Origin: an endosymbiont of Acanthamoeba sp. UWC8
GTDB lineage: Bacteria > Pseudomonadota > Alphaproteobacteria > Rickettsiales > Midichloriaceae
Direction: 5' to 3'
Length of the DNA stretch: 64,000 nt
Assembly: GCF_000730245.1 (NCBI RefSeq)
Contig: NZ_CP004403.1
Span: 1,178,001-1,242,000 of the forward strand
Shown: piece by piece, positions 48,664 through 58,936 of the stretch
Layout: each line of letters opens with the position of its first letter
Numbering within the stretch: the stretch's first letter is position 1
Made by a program: the position numbers and the translations under genes
The notes under the pieces: model-generated
The model's database searches: none
The model's input: only the letters and a program-made list of their open reading frames with translations
Told to the model about the DNA's origin: nothing

Positions 48664-49356
48664 TTAATTACTTTCTGCATAAGCTGCTGGGAAATTAGCG
48701 CTCACTGGAACTGCTTTTTTAATCGCATCAACAATGTACACTATACTTCCTTTATTTCCTGGCACTGCACCACGGAGTGCTATTATATTCATTTCTGAAT
48801 TAATATCAATGATTTCTAAGTTTTGAATCGTAACTCTTTCATCTCCTAAATGGCCGGCCATTTTTTTATTCTTGAAAACCTTTCCCGGATCTTGTCTTTG
48901 CCCGGTAGAACCATGCGATCTATGGCTAACTGATACACCATGCGAAGCTTCAAGCCCACCGAAATTATGGCGCTTCATAGCTCCCGCAAAGCCTTTACCG
49001 ATACTAGTTCCTTTTACATCAACTAATTGACCTAGCACAAAGTGTGATGCAATTACTTGCTTACCGACTTCAAGCTGAGCTCCGCCGGAAACTCTAAATT
49101 CTCTAATATGTTTAACAGGCTCAACTTTAACTTTGCTGCACTGACCCTTAACAGGTTTTGATACTCTATTAGGCTTTGCTTTCCCATACCCTAAAATCAC
49201 CGCATCATAGCCGTCTTTGTTTTTTTCTTTATTGCCTAACACAAAGTTAGAATCAACATGCATTAATGTTACAGGTATAGCTTCTCCGGTCGCATCAAAA
49301 ACTTGAGTCATACCGATTTTGGTCGCAATTAAACCAGTCCTTCTAACGGTTTCCAT
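48664..49356 (-). CDS. rplC: 50S ribosomal protein L3
   Basis: Early-assembly protein near the peptidyl-transferase centre. RTGLIATKIGMTQVF, GKGFAGAMKRHNFGG and SHGSTGQRQDPGKVFKNKKM are diagnostic. 230 residues. It overlaps the rpsJ stop by one base. Confidence 0.96.
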   Translation of the reverse strand: METVRRTGLIATKIGMTQVFDATGEAIPVTLMHVDSNFVLGNKEKNKDGYDAVILGYGKAKPNRVSKPVKGQCSKVKVEPVKHIREFRVSGGAQLEVGKQVIASHFVLGQLVDVKGTSIGKGFAGAMKRHNFGGLEASHGVSVSHRSHGSTGQRQDPGKVFKNKKMAGHLGDERVTIQNLEIIDINSEMNIIALRGAVPGNKGSIVYIVDAIKKAVPVSANFPAAYAESN

Positions 49357-49679
49357 TACTGCTCATCTCCAATCAATTTAATTTCAACATCCACACCTGA
49401 TGCTAAATCTAACTTTGATAAGGCATCAACTGTTTGGGGAGTAGTAAGCTCTATAATCATTAATCTTGTGTGATTTCTAATCTCGAACTGCTCTCTGGAT
49501 TCTTTATCAACATGCGTAGATCTGTTTACAGTGAATCTCTCAATTTTTTTTGGCAAAGGAATAGGTCCTTTAATTGTAGCTCCTGTTCTTTTTACAGTTC
49601 CGACTATGTCTTTTACAGCTGCATCTAAAACTCTATGATCAAATGATCTCAGTTTTAGCTTTATCTCTTGTTGACTCAT
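49356..49679 (-). CDS. rpsJ: 30S ribosomal protein S10
   Basis: Head protein, also NusE in antitermination. [18 protein letters not shown] and the signature [20 protein letters not shown] are present. 107 residues. It lies 17 nt after tuf, joining the str and S10 gene blocks. Confidence 0.96.
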   Translation of the reverse strand: MSQQEIKLKLRSFDHRVLDAAVKDIVGTVKRTGATIKGPIPLPKKIERFTVNRSTHVDKESREQFEIRNHTRLMIIELTTPQTVDALSKLDLASGVDVEIKLIGDEQ

Positions 49680-49696
49680 ATTTTACCTATTCCAAT

Positions 49697-50872
49697 TTAC
49701 TCAATTATTTCAGCTACGACGCCAGCACCTACAGTTCTGCCACCTTCACGGATAGCAAACTTAAGACCCTTGTCCATAGCAATCGGAGATATTAACTCAA
49801 CCGTTATAGCTGTGTTATCTCCAGGCATAATCATCTCCACTCCTTCAGGTAACGCGATAGAACCCGTTACATCAGTAGTCCTGAAGTAAAACTGAGGTCT
49901 ATAGTTACTAAAGAACGGTGTATGTCTTCCACCCTCATCCTTATTCAGTACATATATTTCAGCCTTAAATTTCTTATGCGGCTTTATAGTTCCGGGCTTA
50001 GCTAAAACCTGCCCTCTCTCTACATCTTCTTTACCTACTCCGCGTAATAACACACCAACGTTATCACCCGCCTGTCCTTGATCAAGAAGCTTACGGAACA
50101 TCTCAACTCCCGTACAGGTCGTCTTAACATTAGGCTTAAGACCCACTATCTCAATCTCTTCTCCAACTTTAACTACTCCCTGCTCAACTCTCCCGGTAAC
50201 TACAGTTCCTCTTCCGGAGATAGAGAATACATCTTCAATCGGCATTAAAAACGGCCTATCAATCGGACGATCTGGTAACGGGATATATGCATCAACCTGC
50301 TTTAACAACTCTCTGATCGCATTCTCCCCAAGCTCAGGATTACTTCCCTCAAGCGCACATAATGCAGATCCTCTGATAATCGGAATATCATCACCCGGAT
50401 AGTCATACTTGCTTAACAAGTCTCTTACTTCCATCTCTACCAGCTCAAGCAACTCAGGATCATCTACCATATCTACTTTATTTAAGAACACTACAAGTGC
50501 AGGTACACCAACCTGGCGTGCTAATAATATGTGCTCTCTGGTTTGTGGCATAGGTCCGTCAGCTGCGCTAACCACCAATATCGCTCCATCCATTTGTGCA
50601 GCACCGGTGATCATGTTCTTAACATAGTCAGCGTGCCCAGGACAATCTACGTGCCCATAGTGCCTATTCTCAGTCTCATATTCAACATGCGCGGTATTAA
50701 TTGTAATACCTCTTTCTCTCTCTTCAGGCGCTTTGTCAATATTATCGTAACTTACAAAATTTCCGAAAAACTTCGTTATCGCTGCCGTTAAACTCGTCTT
50801 CCCATGGTCAACGTGCCCTATCGTCCCTATATTAACGTGCGGCTTATTCCTTTCATACTTCTGTTTGGCCAT
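49697..50872 (-). CDS. tuf: Elongation factor Tu
   Basis: Delivers aminoacyl-tRNA to the ribosome as a GTP complex. G motifs are GHVDHGKTS (P-loop), [22 protein letters not shown] and NKVDMVDD. The C-terminal [12 protein letters not shown] and VAEIIE are standard. 391 residues. It sits directly between fusA and rpsJ. Confidence 0.98.
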   Translation of the reverse strand: MAKQKYERNKPHVNIGTIGHVDHGKTSLTAAITKFFGNFVSYDNIDKAPEERERGITINTAHVEYETENRHYGHVDCPGHADYVKNMITGAAQMDGAILVVSAADGPMPQTREHILLARQVGVPALVVFLNKVDMVDDPELLELVEMEVRDLLSKYDYPGDDIPIIRGSALCALEGSNPELGENAIRELLKQVDAYIPLPDRPIDRPFLMPIEDVFSISGRGTVVTGRVEQGVVKVGEEIEIVGLKPNVKTTCTGVEMFRKLLDQGQAGDNVGVLLRGVGKEDVERGQVLAKPGTIKPHKKFKAEIYVLNKDEGGRHTPFFSNYRPQFYFRTTDVTGSIALPEGVEMIMPGDNTAITVELISPIAMDKGLKFAIREGGRTVGAGVVAEIIE

Positions 50873-50900
50873 TTTTTATAACTCCTTTCTCAATATCAAA

Positions 50901-53000
50901 CTAAGCTGACTTAGCAATTATTTCAGTTGCAACGTGTTGCGGTACATGTTCATAGTGGGCGAATTGCATAGTATATTGCGCCCTGCCTTGAGTCATAGAT
51001 CTTAAGGTATTAACATATCCGAACATAGTAGCAAGAGGCACTTCAGCATTAATAACTTGCGCGTTTCCTCTAGCATCCATACCCAATATCCTGCCGCGGA
51101 TACTATTTAAATGCCCTATTACATCACCCATAAATTCATCCGGGGTAATGACTTCTACTTTCATCACCGGCTCAAGTATAACAGGACTTGCTTTTGCTGC
51201 ACCTTCTCTAAATGCGGCTTTCGCTGCGATTTCAAATGCAAGCGCACTTGAATCAACATCATGGTAAGCTCCATCAAGAAGAGTTGCTTTAAAATCTATA
51301 ACCGGGTATCCGGCAAGTATCCCGCTTTGCCTAATTTGGTCGATACCTTTTTGAACAGCAGGTATATACTCTCTTGGCACGTTCCCGCCGACAACCTTAC
51401 TTTCAAACACAAAGTTCTCACCTGGCTGCAATGGTTCAAACAAGATCTTAACCTTAGCAAATTGGCCAGCACCACCTGATTGCTTTTTATGAGTATAATC
51501 TATCTCGTAAGCTTTATTGATAGTTTCTCTATATGCAACTTGTGGAGCACCTACGTTTGCTTCAACTTTAAATTCACGCTTCATTCTATCAACGATAATT
51601 TCCAAGTGAAGCTCACCCATTCCCGCCAGCACAGTCTGGCCTGATTCATGATCGACCTTCATTCTAAGCGACGGATCCTCTGCTGCTAAACGCGACAAGG
51701 CTAAACCCATTTTTTCTTGGTCAGCTTGAGTCTTAGGTTCAACTGCAACTTCAATAACCGGCTCGGGAAATTCCATTCTTTCCAAAACAATAGCACTACC
51801 TTCTTCGGTCAGAGTGTCTCCGGTCGTAGTATTTTTAAGACCTGCAATCGCAACTATATCTCCAGCTTGAGCTTCCTTGATATCTTCACGATCATTAGCA
51901 TGCATTAACAACATCCTGCCGACTCTTTCCTTATTGTCTTTAACCGTGTTAATCACACTGGTACCGGCCTTTAAAACCCCGGAATATATACGGATAAAAG
52001 TAAGCGTACCAACATACGGATCATTCATGATTTTAAATGCAAGCGCCGCAAATTTACCCTTAACATCAGCAGCAATCTTTATCTCTTCACCATTATTATC
52101 ATTAATAGCACTAACGGGAGGAATATCAATCGGACTCGGAAGGTAATCAACAACTGCATCAAGCAGAGGCTGCACCCCTTTATTTTTAAACGCACTACCG
52201 CAAAGAACCGGCACAAATTTACCGGTTACCGTACCCTTTCTTAAACATTTCTTAATTGTATCTACGGAGATCTCTTCTCCACCCAGATAAGCTTCCATGG
52301 CCGCATCATCCATCTCTACCGCAGCCTCAACAAGCTTAACACGATATTCTTCAGCCTGCTCTTTCATATCCGCGGGGATTTCAGTATAATTATACTTAGC
52401 ACCTAAAGACTCATCTTCCCAAACAATAGCTCTCATTTTAACCAAGTCGATTACTCCGACAAATACATCCTCAGAACCGATCGGAAGCTGAATAACCACA
52501 GGGGAAGCCCCAAGCCTATCAACCATCATATCAACACAACGATAAAAATTTGCGCCCGTTCTATCCATTTTGTTAACAAAACACATACGCGGAACACTAT
52601 ATTTATCCGCCTGACGCCATACAGTTTCAGACTGCGGCTCAACACCGGCCACTCCATCAAATACTGCTACCGCTCCATCAAGAACCCTCAAAGATCTTTC
52701 TACTTCAATAGTAAAATCTACGTGCCCAGGTGTATCAATAATATTAATTCTATACTTGGTTTTATCTTGCTCATCATCTTTCTGCCAAAAACAAGTAGTA
52801 GCCGCTGAAGTGATCGTGATCCCTCTTTCCTGCTCCTGCTCCATCCAATCCATCGTAGCTGCACCCTCATGCACCTCACCAATTTTATGCGACTTACCAG
52901 TATAATACAACACTCTCTCAGTGGTTGTGGTTTTTCCGGCGTCAATATGAGCCATTATCCCAATATTTCTGTAATTCTTAATTTCAGTATTCGAACTCAT
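50901..53000 (-). CDS. fusA: Elongation factor G
   Basis: Translocase GTPase. P-loop [19 protein letters not shown] at residues 17-35, [34 protein letters not shown]-type and NKMDRTGA in the G domain; domain IV has [15 protein letters not shown]. Its 699 residues are standard. It lies 28 nt upstream of tuf and 19 nt downstream of rpsG. Confidence 0.98.
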   Translation of the reverse strand: MSSNTEIKNYRNIGIMAHIDAGKTTTTERVLYYTGKSHKIGEVHEGAATMDWMEQEQERGITITSAATTCFWQKDDEQDKTKYRINIIDTPGHVDFTIEVERSLRVLDGAVAVFDGVAGVEPQSETVWRQADKYSVPRMCFVNKMDRTGANFYRCVDMMVDRLGASPVVIQLPIGSEDVFVGVIDLVKMRAIVWEDESLGAKYNYTEIPADMKEQAEEYRVKLVEAAVEMDDAAMEAYLGGEEISVDTIKKCLRKGTVTGKFVPVLCGSAFKNKGVQPLLDAVVDYLPSPIDIPPVSAINDNNGEEIKIAADVKGKFAALAFKIMNDPYVGTLTFIRIYSGVLKAGTSVINTVKDNKERVGRMLLMHANDREDIKEAQAGDIVAIAGLKNTTTGDTLTEEGSAIVLERMEFPEPVIEVAVEPKTQADQEKMGLALSRLAAEDPSLRMKVDHESGQTVLAGMGELHLEIIVDRMKREFKVEANVGAPQVAYRETINKAYEIDYTHKKQSGGAGQFAKVKILFEPLQPGENFVFESKVVGGNVPREYIPAVQKGIDQIRQSGILAGYPVIDFKATLLDGAYHDVDSSALAFEIAAKAAFREGAAKASPVILEPVMKVEVITPDEFMGDVIGHLNSIRGRILGMDARGNAQVINAEVPLATMFGYVNTLRSMTQGRAQYTMQFAHYEHVPQHVATEIIAKSA

Positions 53001-53019
53001 ATATTCCGCCCCTTCCTAA

Positions 53020-53505
<486 letters not shown>

Positions 53506-53877
53506 CTATTTTGGTCTCTTCGCACCATATTTTGACCTAGCTTGCTTACGATTCTTAACACCTTGAGTATCAAGAACTCCACGAAGCGTATGATATCTAA
53601 CACCTGGTAAATCTTTAACCCTTCCACCGCGAATCAATATTACCGAGTGCTCTTGAAGGTTGTGCCCCTCTCCCGGAATATAGCTAGTAACCTCAAAACC
53701 ATTTGTTAGTCTTACCCTGCACACTTTTCTAAGCGCTGAGTTTGGTTTTTTAGGAGTAGTTGTATACACCCTTGTACACACACCTCTCCTTTGCGGACAT
53801 CTCTCTAAAGCAGGAACCTTTGTTTTAACTGACTTATCAGTCCTTGGTTTCCTAATCAATTGGTTTATTGTTGGCAT
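53506..53877 (-). CDS. rpsL: 30S ribosomal protein S12
   Basis: Decoding-centre protein and first gene of the superoperon. [19 protein letters not shown] and [20 protein letters not shown] are visible. The lysines that confer streptomycin sensitivity in other bacteria (KPNSALRK region, and [12 protein letters not shown]) are unchanged. 123 residues. GGAG lies 10 nt before the ATG. Confidence 0.97.
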   Translation of the reverse strand: MPTINQLIRKPRTDKSVKTKVPALERCPQRRGVCTRVYTTTPKKPNSALRKVCRVRLTNGFEVTSYIPGEGHNLQEHSVILIRGGRVKDLPGVRYHTLRGVLDTQGVKNRKQARSKYGAKRPK

Positions 53878-53942
53878 CTTACATCATCTCCATGCACAAT
53901 ATAATCTGATTATACTACTTAAATATATAAGTTAGTTGACGG

Positions 53943-53971
53943 ATAATATTTATAACCATGCTTAGAGTCAA
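53943..53971 (-). promoter_or_regulatory. Sigma70-type promoter of the str-S10-spc-alpha superoperon
   Basis: On the minus strand TTGACT (53971-53966), a 17-nt spacer and TATTAT (53948-53943) lie 66 nt upstream of the rpsL start. This is the best promoter match before the 18-kb ribosomal cluster. Confidence 0.65.
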
Positions 53972-54088
53972 GACTTTTTTGAATGTTTACAAATTATTTA
54001 ACAACTATTCCAACCTAAAGTGAGTTATTGCAATTTTAGTATAATGTTTATAATCTCTTATAAGATATTATTACTTATAGAGAATCTT

Positions 54089-54745
54089 ATGAATGATTGC
54101 TGCACGATTACAATTTCACAACAAAAAGGCGGTAGCGGCAAAACTACTATAGCAGCACATCTTGCAGTAAGCTTAAGCCAAATGAATAAAAGGGTTGCGG
54201 TAATTGATATCGATCCACAGGGAAGCTTAAGCCGCTGGCATAGCATAAGGCAAGAAAGATACGGCGACGGGTTTACAGGTATTAATCTTATCTCCAAAGC
54301 TGGGTGGAAAGTTCAAAATGAAATCTTTTCTCTTAAAACGAAATACGATTATATTATAATAGATAGCCCTCCTCACAATGAAACAGATGCAAAAACAGCA
54401 ATACGCACTTCAGACTTAGTTATTATACCTATGCAGCCAAGCCCTACCGATTTATGGGCAACGGATAACACCACTTCGTTTTGTAAACAAAATAATATTC
54501 CTTATCAAATATTATTAAACCGTGTTCCACCCAATTCTAAGATTTTACCGACTTTAACTAAAAATTTAGAAAACATTCTAAAAACCACCATTGGAAATAG
54601 AGTGGCATTCTCCTCCTCATTCTTAGACGGCAAATGTATTACGGAAACCCAACCGAACTCACCGGCCGCTAAAGAGATTAAGGAATTGGTAAATGAAATC
54701 ATTACAGCCATTAAAATAATAAAATCAGGTCAAGTTGCGGTATAA
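54089..54745 (+). CDS. ParA/Soj-family ATPase
   Basis: Partition-type P-loop ATPase. The deviant Walker A KGGSGKTT lies at residues 13-20, DIDPQGSLSRW near residue 42, and the Walker B-like YDYIIIDSPPH near residue 84. At 218 residues it resembles short, plasmid-type ParA proteins. I use the ATG at 54089 (MNDCCTITISQQ); a longer frame from 54020 adds an atypical leader. No ParB or centromere-like repeat is nearby, so it is an orphan. It is divergent from rpsL; a role in positioning DNA or other cargo is inference. Confidence 0.85.
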   Translation: MNDCCTITISQQKGGSGKTTIAAHLAVSLSQMNKRVAVIDIDPQGSLSRWHSIRQERYGDGFTGINLISKAGWKVQNEIFSLKTKYDYIIIDSPPHNETDAKTAIRTSDLVIIPMQPSPTDLWATDNTTSFCKQNNIPYQILLNRVPPNSKILPTLTKNLENILKTTIGNRVAFSSSFLDGKCITETQPNSPAAKEIKELVNEIITAIKIIKSGQVAV

Positions 54746-54961
54746 TCGATTCTTTAAACATATTTATCCTTTTGGTAATTAAAGAACAAAATTCTAAAAC
54801 TTGATTATAAACAAATATTATTTATAATTATTTAATTCACACATCTTTTCTAAAGCCTGAATTTGTAATAGGCTATTAAATAGAAATTTATGTATAAAGT
54901 TTTAAGCAATTATATTTATGCTTAAAAATTTTAATAGAAATTCAAGGGGCATTGGAAGCAC

Positions 54962-55486
54962 ATGAGAATAAAAGTGACAAAACCTATTGTATTAGTCGGC
55001 ATAATGGGAAGTGGTAAAAGCACTATCGGTAAAAAGCTGGCTAAAAAGCTACATATGCAATTTTATGATAGTGATCAAGTAATTGAAGAACGCGAAGGAT
55101 TAAAAATAGTTGATATTTATGATTACCGCGGTGAAGAATACTTTAAAAAACAGGAAGAAAGTATAATAAAGGAAGTATTAAGATACGGAACTATCATTCT
55201 TTCTACCGGAGGAGGAAGCTTCGCCAATGAAGAAGTAAGAAATCTAATTAAAGAGAAGGCAATTTCTATTTGGCTTTATTCAGATATAGATACCATCTAC
55301 GAAAGAATCTCGCGAAGAAATACGAGACCCGGATTAAACGGCGAGAATAAACTGGAAGTGCTTGAAAGCCTTATTGAACAACAATACCCTCTTCTTGAGC
55401 AAGCAGATATTAAAATAAATAGCGGAAATGCGGATGCGCATTATATAGTGGATAATATTTTAGTAAAACTTAAAGAACTTTGCTAA
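54962..55486 (+). CDS. aroK: Shikimate kinase
   Basis: Phosphorylates shikimate at the 3-OH in chorismate synthesis. The P-loop GIMGSGKST lies at residues 13-21, followed by FYDSDQVIE with the substrate-binding aspartate, YRGEEYFKKQE with the arginine, LSTGGGSF near residue 80, and RRNTRPGL in the lid. All key residues are present, so it should be active. It stands alone here, without aroB or other pathway genes, and a terminator hairpin follows. Confidence 0.93.
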   Translation: MRIKVTKPIVLVGIMGSGKSTIGKKLAKKLHMQFYDSDQVIEEREGLKIVDIYDYRGEEYFKKQEESIIKEVLRYGTIILSTGGGSFANEEVRNLIKEKAISIWLYSDIDTIYERISRRNTRPGLNGENKLEVLESLIEQQYPLLEQADIKINSGNADAHYIVDNILVKLKELC

Positions 55487-55526
55487 GTTATAATATTTAT
55501 AATATATAATTATTGTTATTTCTTTG

Positions 55527-55580
55527 ACCTTAAAAGTTGTTAAGCTACTTTATTCTTTCAACTTAACAATTTTTTAAGGT
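55527..55580 (+). terminator. Terminator hairpin after aroK
   Basis: ACCTTAAAAGTTGTTAAG (55527-55544) pairs with CTTAACAATTTTTTAAGGT (55562-55580) around a 17-nt loop, with one G-U pair and one extra T. The T tract lies within the right arm. Confidence 0.65.
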
Positions 55581-55657
55581 ATAAAAATAAGTAAATAGCT
55601 ATAAAGTATAAGTCTAAATTTTTTGTATATAAATTAATTACCTTCCTACTTATAAGT

Positions 55658-56296
55658 TTAAGTATCAGCTTCTATTCTAATTTTAAACCCTAAACCTTTT
55701 ATTATAGCTCCAATAATGTCCAGCTTCGGATTTGCAGTGGGACATAATGCTTTATGTAAGCTTTGCCTATTAAGTTTAGTTTTCTCAGATAATTCCGCTA
55801 TTCCCCCATGCACTACGGCTACCTCCCTTAAAGCGCGCAGAAAAATTGCCTTATCCCTATCTTCAATAAACTCTTCAAGTGCCGTTTCCAGATGCTGCTG
55901 TGCTTCCTTTTCCAACATAAGCCTTTCCAATAAAAGCTCATCATATTCGCGATAATAACTATAACCTTTCCTTTTAGTGTGCTCAGCCATATATTCCTTA
56001 GCTTGCTCAATAATACTTTCTTTCCTGGATAACTCTCCGCCGTAAAGTAGCAAAATAGTATCATTTTCTAAGTTGGTATAATAGATATAATACCCTTCTC
56101 CATAATTTATTTTAAGCTCAAATAGCCCGTTACCCAAATCTTTAAGATCTTTACACTTTTTGAATTTTACCCGATCCAATTTTCTTAAAATTTTAATTCT
56201 GGCTTTTATATCTTCGAGGCCTTCCAACCAATCAGTAATGAACTCTTTCTCATCTTTACCATAGATCTTAATAGTTCTTATACTTACTTTATCCAT
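55658..56296 (-). CDS. Fused HigB-HigA-like toxin-antitoxin protein
   Basis: One 212-residue ORF contains both partners of a type II toxin-antitoxin module. Residues 1-105 match the HigB/Gp49-like (RelE-superfamily) toxin: KARIKILRKLDRV, GNGLFELKINYGEGYYIYYT and LLLYGGELSRKE. Residues about 115-212 match the paired antidote family: HLETALEE, FLRALREVAVVHGG, then the helix-turn-helix AELSEKTKLNRQSLHKAL. No stop or frameshift lies between. I use the ATG at 56294-56296 because GGAGGT precedes it by 7 nt. The toxin would act as a ribosome-associated mRNA nuclease and the antitoxin as its inhibitor and repressor; activity of the fusion is unknown. Confidence 0.85.
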   Translation of the reverse strand: MDKVSIRTIKIYGKDEKEFITDWLEGLEDIKARIKILRKLDRVKFKKCKDLKDLGNGLFELKINYGEGYYIYYTNLENDTILLLYGGELSRKESIIEQAKEYMAEHTKRKGYSYYREYDELLLERLMLEKEAQQHLETALEEFIEDRDKAIFLRALREVAVVHGGIAELSEKTKLNRQSLHKALCPTANPKLDIIGAIIKGLGFKIRIEADT

Positions 56297-56717
56297 ATAC
56301 AAACCTCCAAATACACTAACCAAACTTTAGGTTGAGGAAGTGAAATAGTCAATAGTAATAAAATTAAGCAATCTTTTTTCTTTATTTTTAAAATACTTAA
56401 GAGTTATTTGCATTAATTTACTAATAATAAATCTTTAATAACGGCAACTAATGGCTCTTCTGGATTAAAATATTTATTTGTTATTATTTAACTATAAAAA
56501 AATTAAGTAAAATATGTAAAGTTTGTACCCCAAGCCTAACTCTAAGGTCATAGTATTAAAGCAACAATAAAAGCAGTTATATAAATTTACCAAATAAAAA
56601 AAGTGATATATAAAAAACATACCACCTGTACCGGTAGACTCTGAATCATAAAAATTTTAGTAATTAACAAAAGATTGCCGGCAGCATTAATAATAATGTT
56701 TTTTCCCTAATGGGTTA
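56297..56717. other. Intergenic region upstream of the toxin-antitoxin gene
   Basis: 421 nt without a plausible gene. The left end holds the toxin-antitoxin promoter and dyad (56318-56352). The rest, to the ygfZ stop at 56718, is AT-rich with no hairpin or repeat that I could recognise. Confidence 0.55.
56318..56352 (-). promoter_or_regulatory. Promoter with operator-like dyad for the toxin-antitoxin gene
   Basis: On the minus strand TTGACT (56352-56347), 17 nt, then TAAAGT (56329-56324). The imperfect palindrome AACCAAACTTTAGGTT (56318-56333, 12 of 16 symmetric positions) is centred on the -10 element. Such placement suits autorepression by the antitoxin helix-turn-helix. Confidence 0.6.
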
Positions 56718-57512
56718 TTAAAATATAACCCTAATATATGACTGGTTAGCTGTGAATAATAGATCTTTTGCTATTTCAATTTCTTCAGTTCTAAGTAACC
56801 CCAGTCCTTGGCTTCCAACAAAGCCTAAAGTTTGGCCAACTTTTTTCTCTCCTAAATATATATTTGTTTTAGGCTCCAATTGCTCCCCATCAATAACCTC
56901 AATTCTATATATGTTCTTTCTTACTACTCCTCTATAATGAGTTCTAGCTGTCACTTCCTGCCCGACATAGCAGCCTTTTTTATAATCAATTGCATTTAAT
57001 TCATCTAAATGTAATTCCAAAGGGAAATAAGTACCTGAGTCAAGATCACTAACCATGTCTGGGATTAGTAGCTCCATTCTTTTTAAGTCATACTTCCTAA
57101 TATCCAGAGGAGCGCCGATAAGCGAAATGGAAGGATTAATAATTGCCCTAAAACCTAATTCCGCATTCCTCGGATCCTGTAAAAAAAGATTGTTAAGCTT
57201 AGAAAAGCTGGCATAAATTTTATGGTCAATTAGCCGACTTATATTAATATCCGATCGTAATTTATAAACATTAAATTTCTTTACAATTTCTTCAACAAAA
57301 GGTTTCGGGCAATCAAGTAAATAGCTATTATCTCTTTCAATTATAAAAAAATCATATAAAAGCTTACCTTGCGGTGTTAGCATCAAAGCATAAATATAAG
57401 AATCAAGGTTAATCTTACCGATATCATTGGAAATAATACCTTGTAAAAACTTTCCCCTGTCAGTGCCTGAAATAGCAATTACTTCTCTATTCTCTAATAA
57501 AAAATATTCCAT
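56718..57512 (-). CDS. ygfZ: YgfZ/GcvT-like folate-binding protein
   Basis: Folate-dependent protein needed for some iron-sulfur enzymes and tRNA modification. The signature KGCYVGQEVTARTHYRG lies near residue 180 with its reactive cysteine; ISGTDRGKFLQGIISND at the N-terminus resembles GcvT. I use the ATG at 57510-57512 (MEYFLLENREVIAISG) over an upstream TTG. 264 residues. It follows glyA on the same strand across a terminator-like hairpin; glyA supplies methylene-tetrahydrofolate, so the pairing makes metabolic sense. Confidence 0.9.
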   Translation of the reverse strand: MEYFLLENREVIAISGTDRGKFLQGIISNDIGKINLDSYIYALMLTPQGKLLYDFFIIERDNSYLLDCPKPFVEEIVKKFNVYKLRSDINISRLIDHKIYASFSKLNNLFLQDPRNAELGFRAIINPSISLIGAPLDIRKYDLKRMELLIPDMVSDLDSGTYFPLELHLDELNAIDYKKGCYVGQEVTARTHYRGVVRKNIYRIEVIDGEQLEPKTNIYLGEKKVGQTLGFVGSQGLGLLRTEEIEIAKDLLFTANQSYIRVIF

Positions 57513-57562
57513 TAATTGCTGCCTCAATCTCAAATGAATCTATTTATAACAAAATCCCGGCT

Positions 57563-57588
57563 AATATTAAATTTATTTATTTAATATT
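57563..57588 (-). terminator. AT-rich hairpin after glyA
   Basis: AATATTAAAT (57563-57572) pairs perfectly with ATTTAATATT (57579-57588) directly after the glyA stop. CCCG/CGGG outside extends the fold. The flanking ATTTTG is only a modest T tract. Confidence 0.55.
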
Positions 57589-58881
57589 TTAGTAAATCGG
57601 GAATCTTTCACATAAATTTTTAACTCGGATCCTTGTTTTTTGCTCTATATCAGAATTATCTTCAGGGTTGCTTTTTAACCCGTCAAGCACGTCTGCAATC
57701 ATGTTACCTATCTCTTTAAATTCAATTTTACCGAATCCTCTGGTAGTGCCTGCAGGGGTACCTAGCCTTATTCCGGAAGTAATGGTAGGTTTTTCAGTAT
57801 CAAAAGGGATTGAGTTTTTATTGCAGGTAAGATGCGCCCGTTCCAAACTGGCATCAGCCGCTTTACCGGTAAGTTTTTGCGGTCTCAAATCAACTAATAA
57901 TAGATGGCAATCAGTACCCCCGGTAAAAATAGAATATTCTCTTTCAACTAATATTTCTGCAAGTGTTTCTGCATTATCTACAACGTTTTGCATATAATTC
58001 TTATACTCAGGTTTTAATGCTTCCCCGAAAGCCACTGCTTTCGCAGCAATTACATGCATAAGAGGCCCTCCTTGAATTCCAGGAAAAACTGCCGAATTAA
58101 TTTTTTTAGCGATTTCTTCATAATTAGTTAAGATTAGCCCGCCTCGAGGTCCTCTTAAAGTTTTATGGGTTGTGGTGGTTACAATATGGGCAAATTCAGC
58201 CGGATTTGTATAGAGGTCTGCTGCTACTTGACCGGCAAAATGCGCCATATCAACTAATAAGTATGCATTTACTTTATCAGCAATCTCTCGACATTTTTTA
58301 AAATCAATAAATCTTGGATAAGCGGAGCAACCTGCAATAATTAATTTGGGTTTATGCTCCTTTGCCAAGTCTAACATTTTGTCGTAATCTATGTAGCCCG
58401 TCTCTTTCACTACATCATAAAAATAAGATTCAAACCATTTTCCGGAAATATTTACTTTTGATCCATGCGTTAAATGTCCTCCGGAATCTAAAGATAATCC
58501 CAGTATTTTATCTTTTGGCTCCAATAGTGCACAAAACACGGCCTGGTTAGCTTGAGAACCTGAATGCGGTTGCACGTTTGCGAACTCTACATCAAATAAT
58601 TTTTTAGCTCTTTCAATAGCTAGCTTTTCAATCTCATCGACAAATTCACAGCCGCCATAGTAACGTCTTCCCGGATAGCCTTCGGCATATTTATTTGTGA
58701 GTATTGAACCTTGTGCCTCTAATACTGCACGGCTAACAATATTTTCTGAAGCAATAAGTTCAATTGAATCTTGTTGCCTTTTAAGTTCTTTATTAATAAA
58801 TGAAGCAATCTCTGGATCGCAACTCTCTAATGGTTGTTTGAAAAAATTATTAAGAAAATTAAGGGATAAATCTTTAGGCAT
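57589..58881 (-). CDS. glyA: Serine hydroxymethyltransferase
   Basis: PLP enzyme converting serine and tetrahydrofolate to glycine and methylene-tetrahydrofolate. [21 protein letters not shown] opens the catalytic domain and [15 protein letters not shown] holds the PLP-binding lysine. [18 protein letters not shown] and [16 protein letters not shown] are further signatures. 430 residues, normal length. Confidence 0.97.
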   Translation of the reverse strand: MPKDLSLNFLNNFFKQPLESCDPEIASFINKELKRQQDSIELIASENIVSRAVLEAQGSILTNKYAEGYPGRRYYGGCEFVDEIEKLAIERAKKLFDVEFANVQPHSGSQANQAVFCALLEPKDKILGLSLDSGGHLTHGSKVNISGKWFESYFYDVVKETGYIDYDKMLDLAKEHKPKLIIAGCSAYPRFIDFKKCREIADKVNAYLLVDMAHFAGQVAADLYTNPAEFAHIVTTTTHKTLRGPRGGLILTNYEEIAKKINSAVFPGIQGGPLMHVIAAKAVAFGEALKPEYKNYMQNVVDNAETLAEILVEREYSIFTGGTDCHLLLVDLRPQKLTGKAADASLERAHLTCNKNSIPFDTEKPTITSGIRLGTPAGTTRGFGKIEFKEIGNMIADVLDGLKSNPEDNSDIEQKTRIRVKNLCERFPIY

Positions 58882-58936
58882 ATCAGCCTCACTAAATTAT
58901 TTTTTGTGAGTTTAATAATATTTCTTTAAAAGACAA

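Noticed and set aside
54017-54045. Promoter for the ParA gene at TATAAT 54040-54045
   Set aside because: The -10 is perfect but no acceptable -35 lies 16-18 nt upstream; left unassigned.
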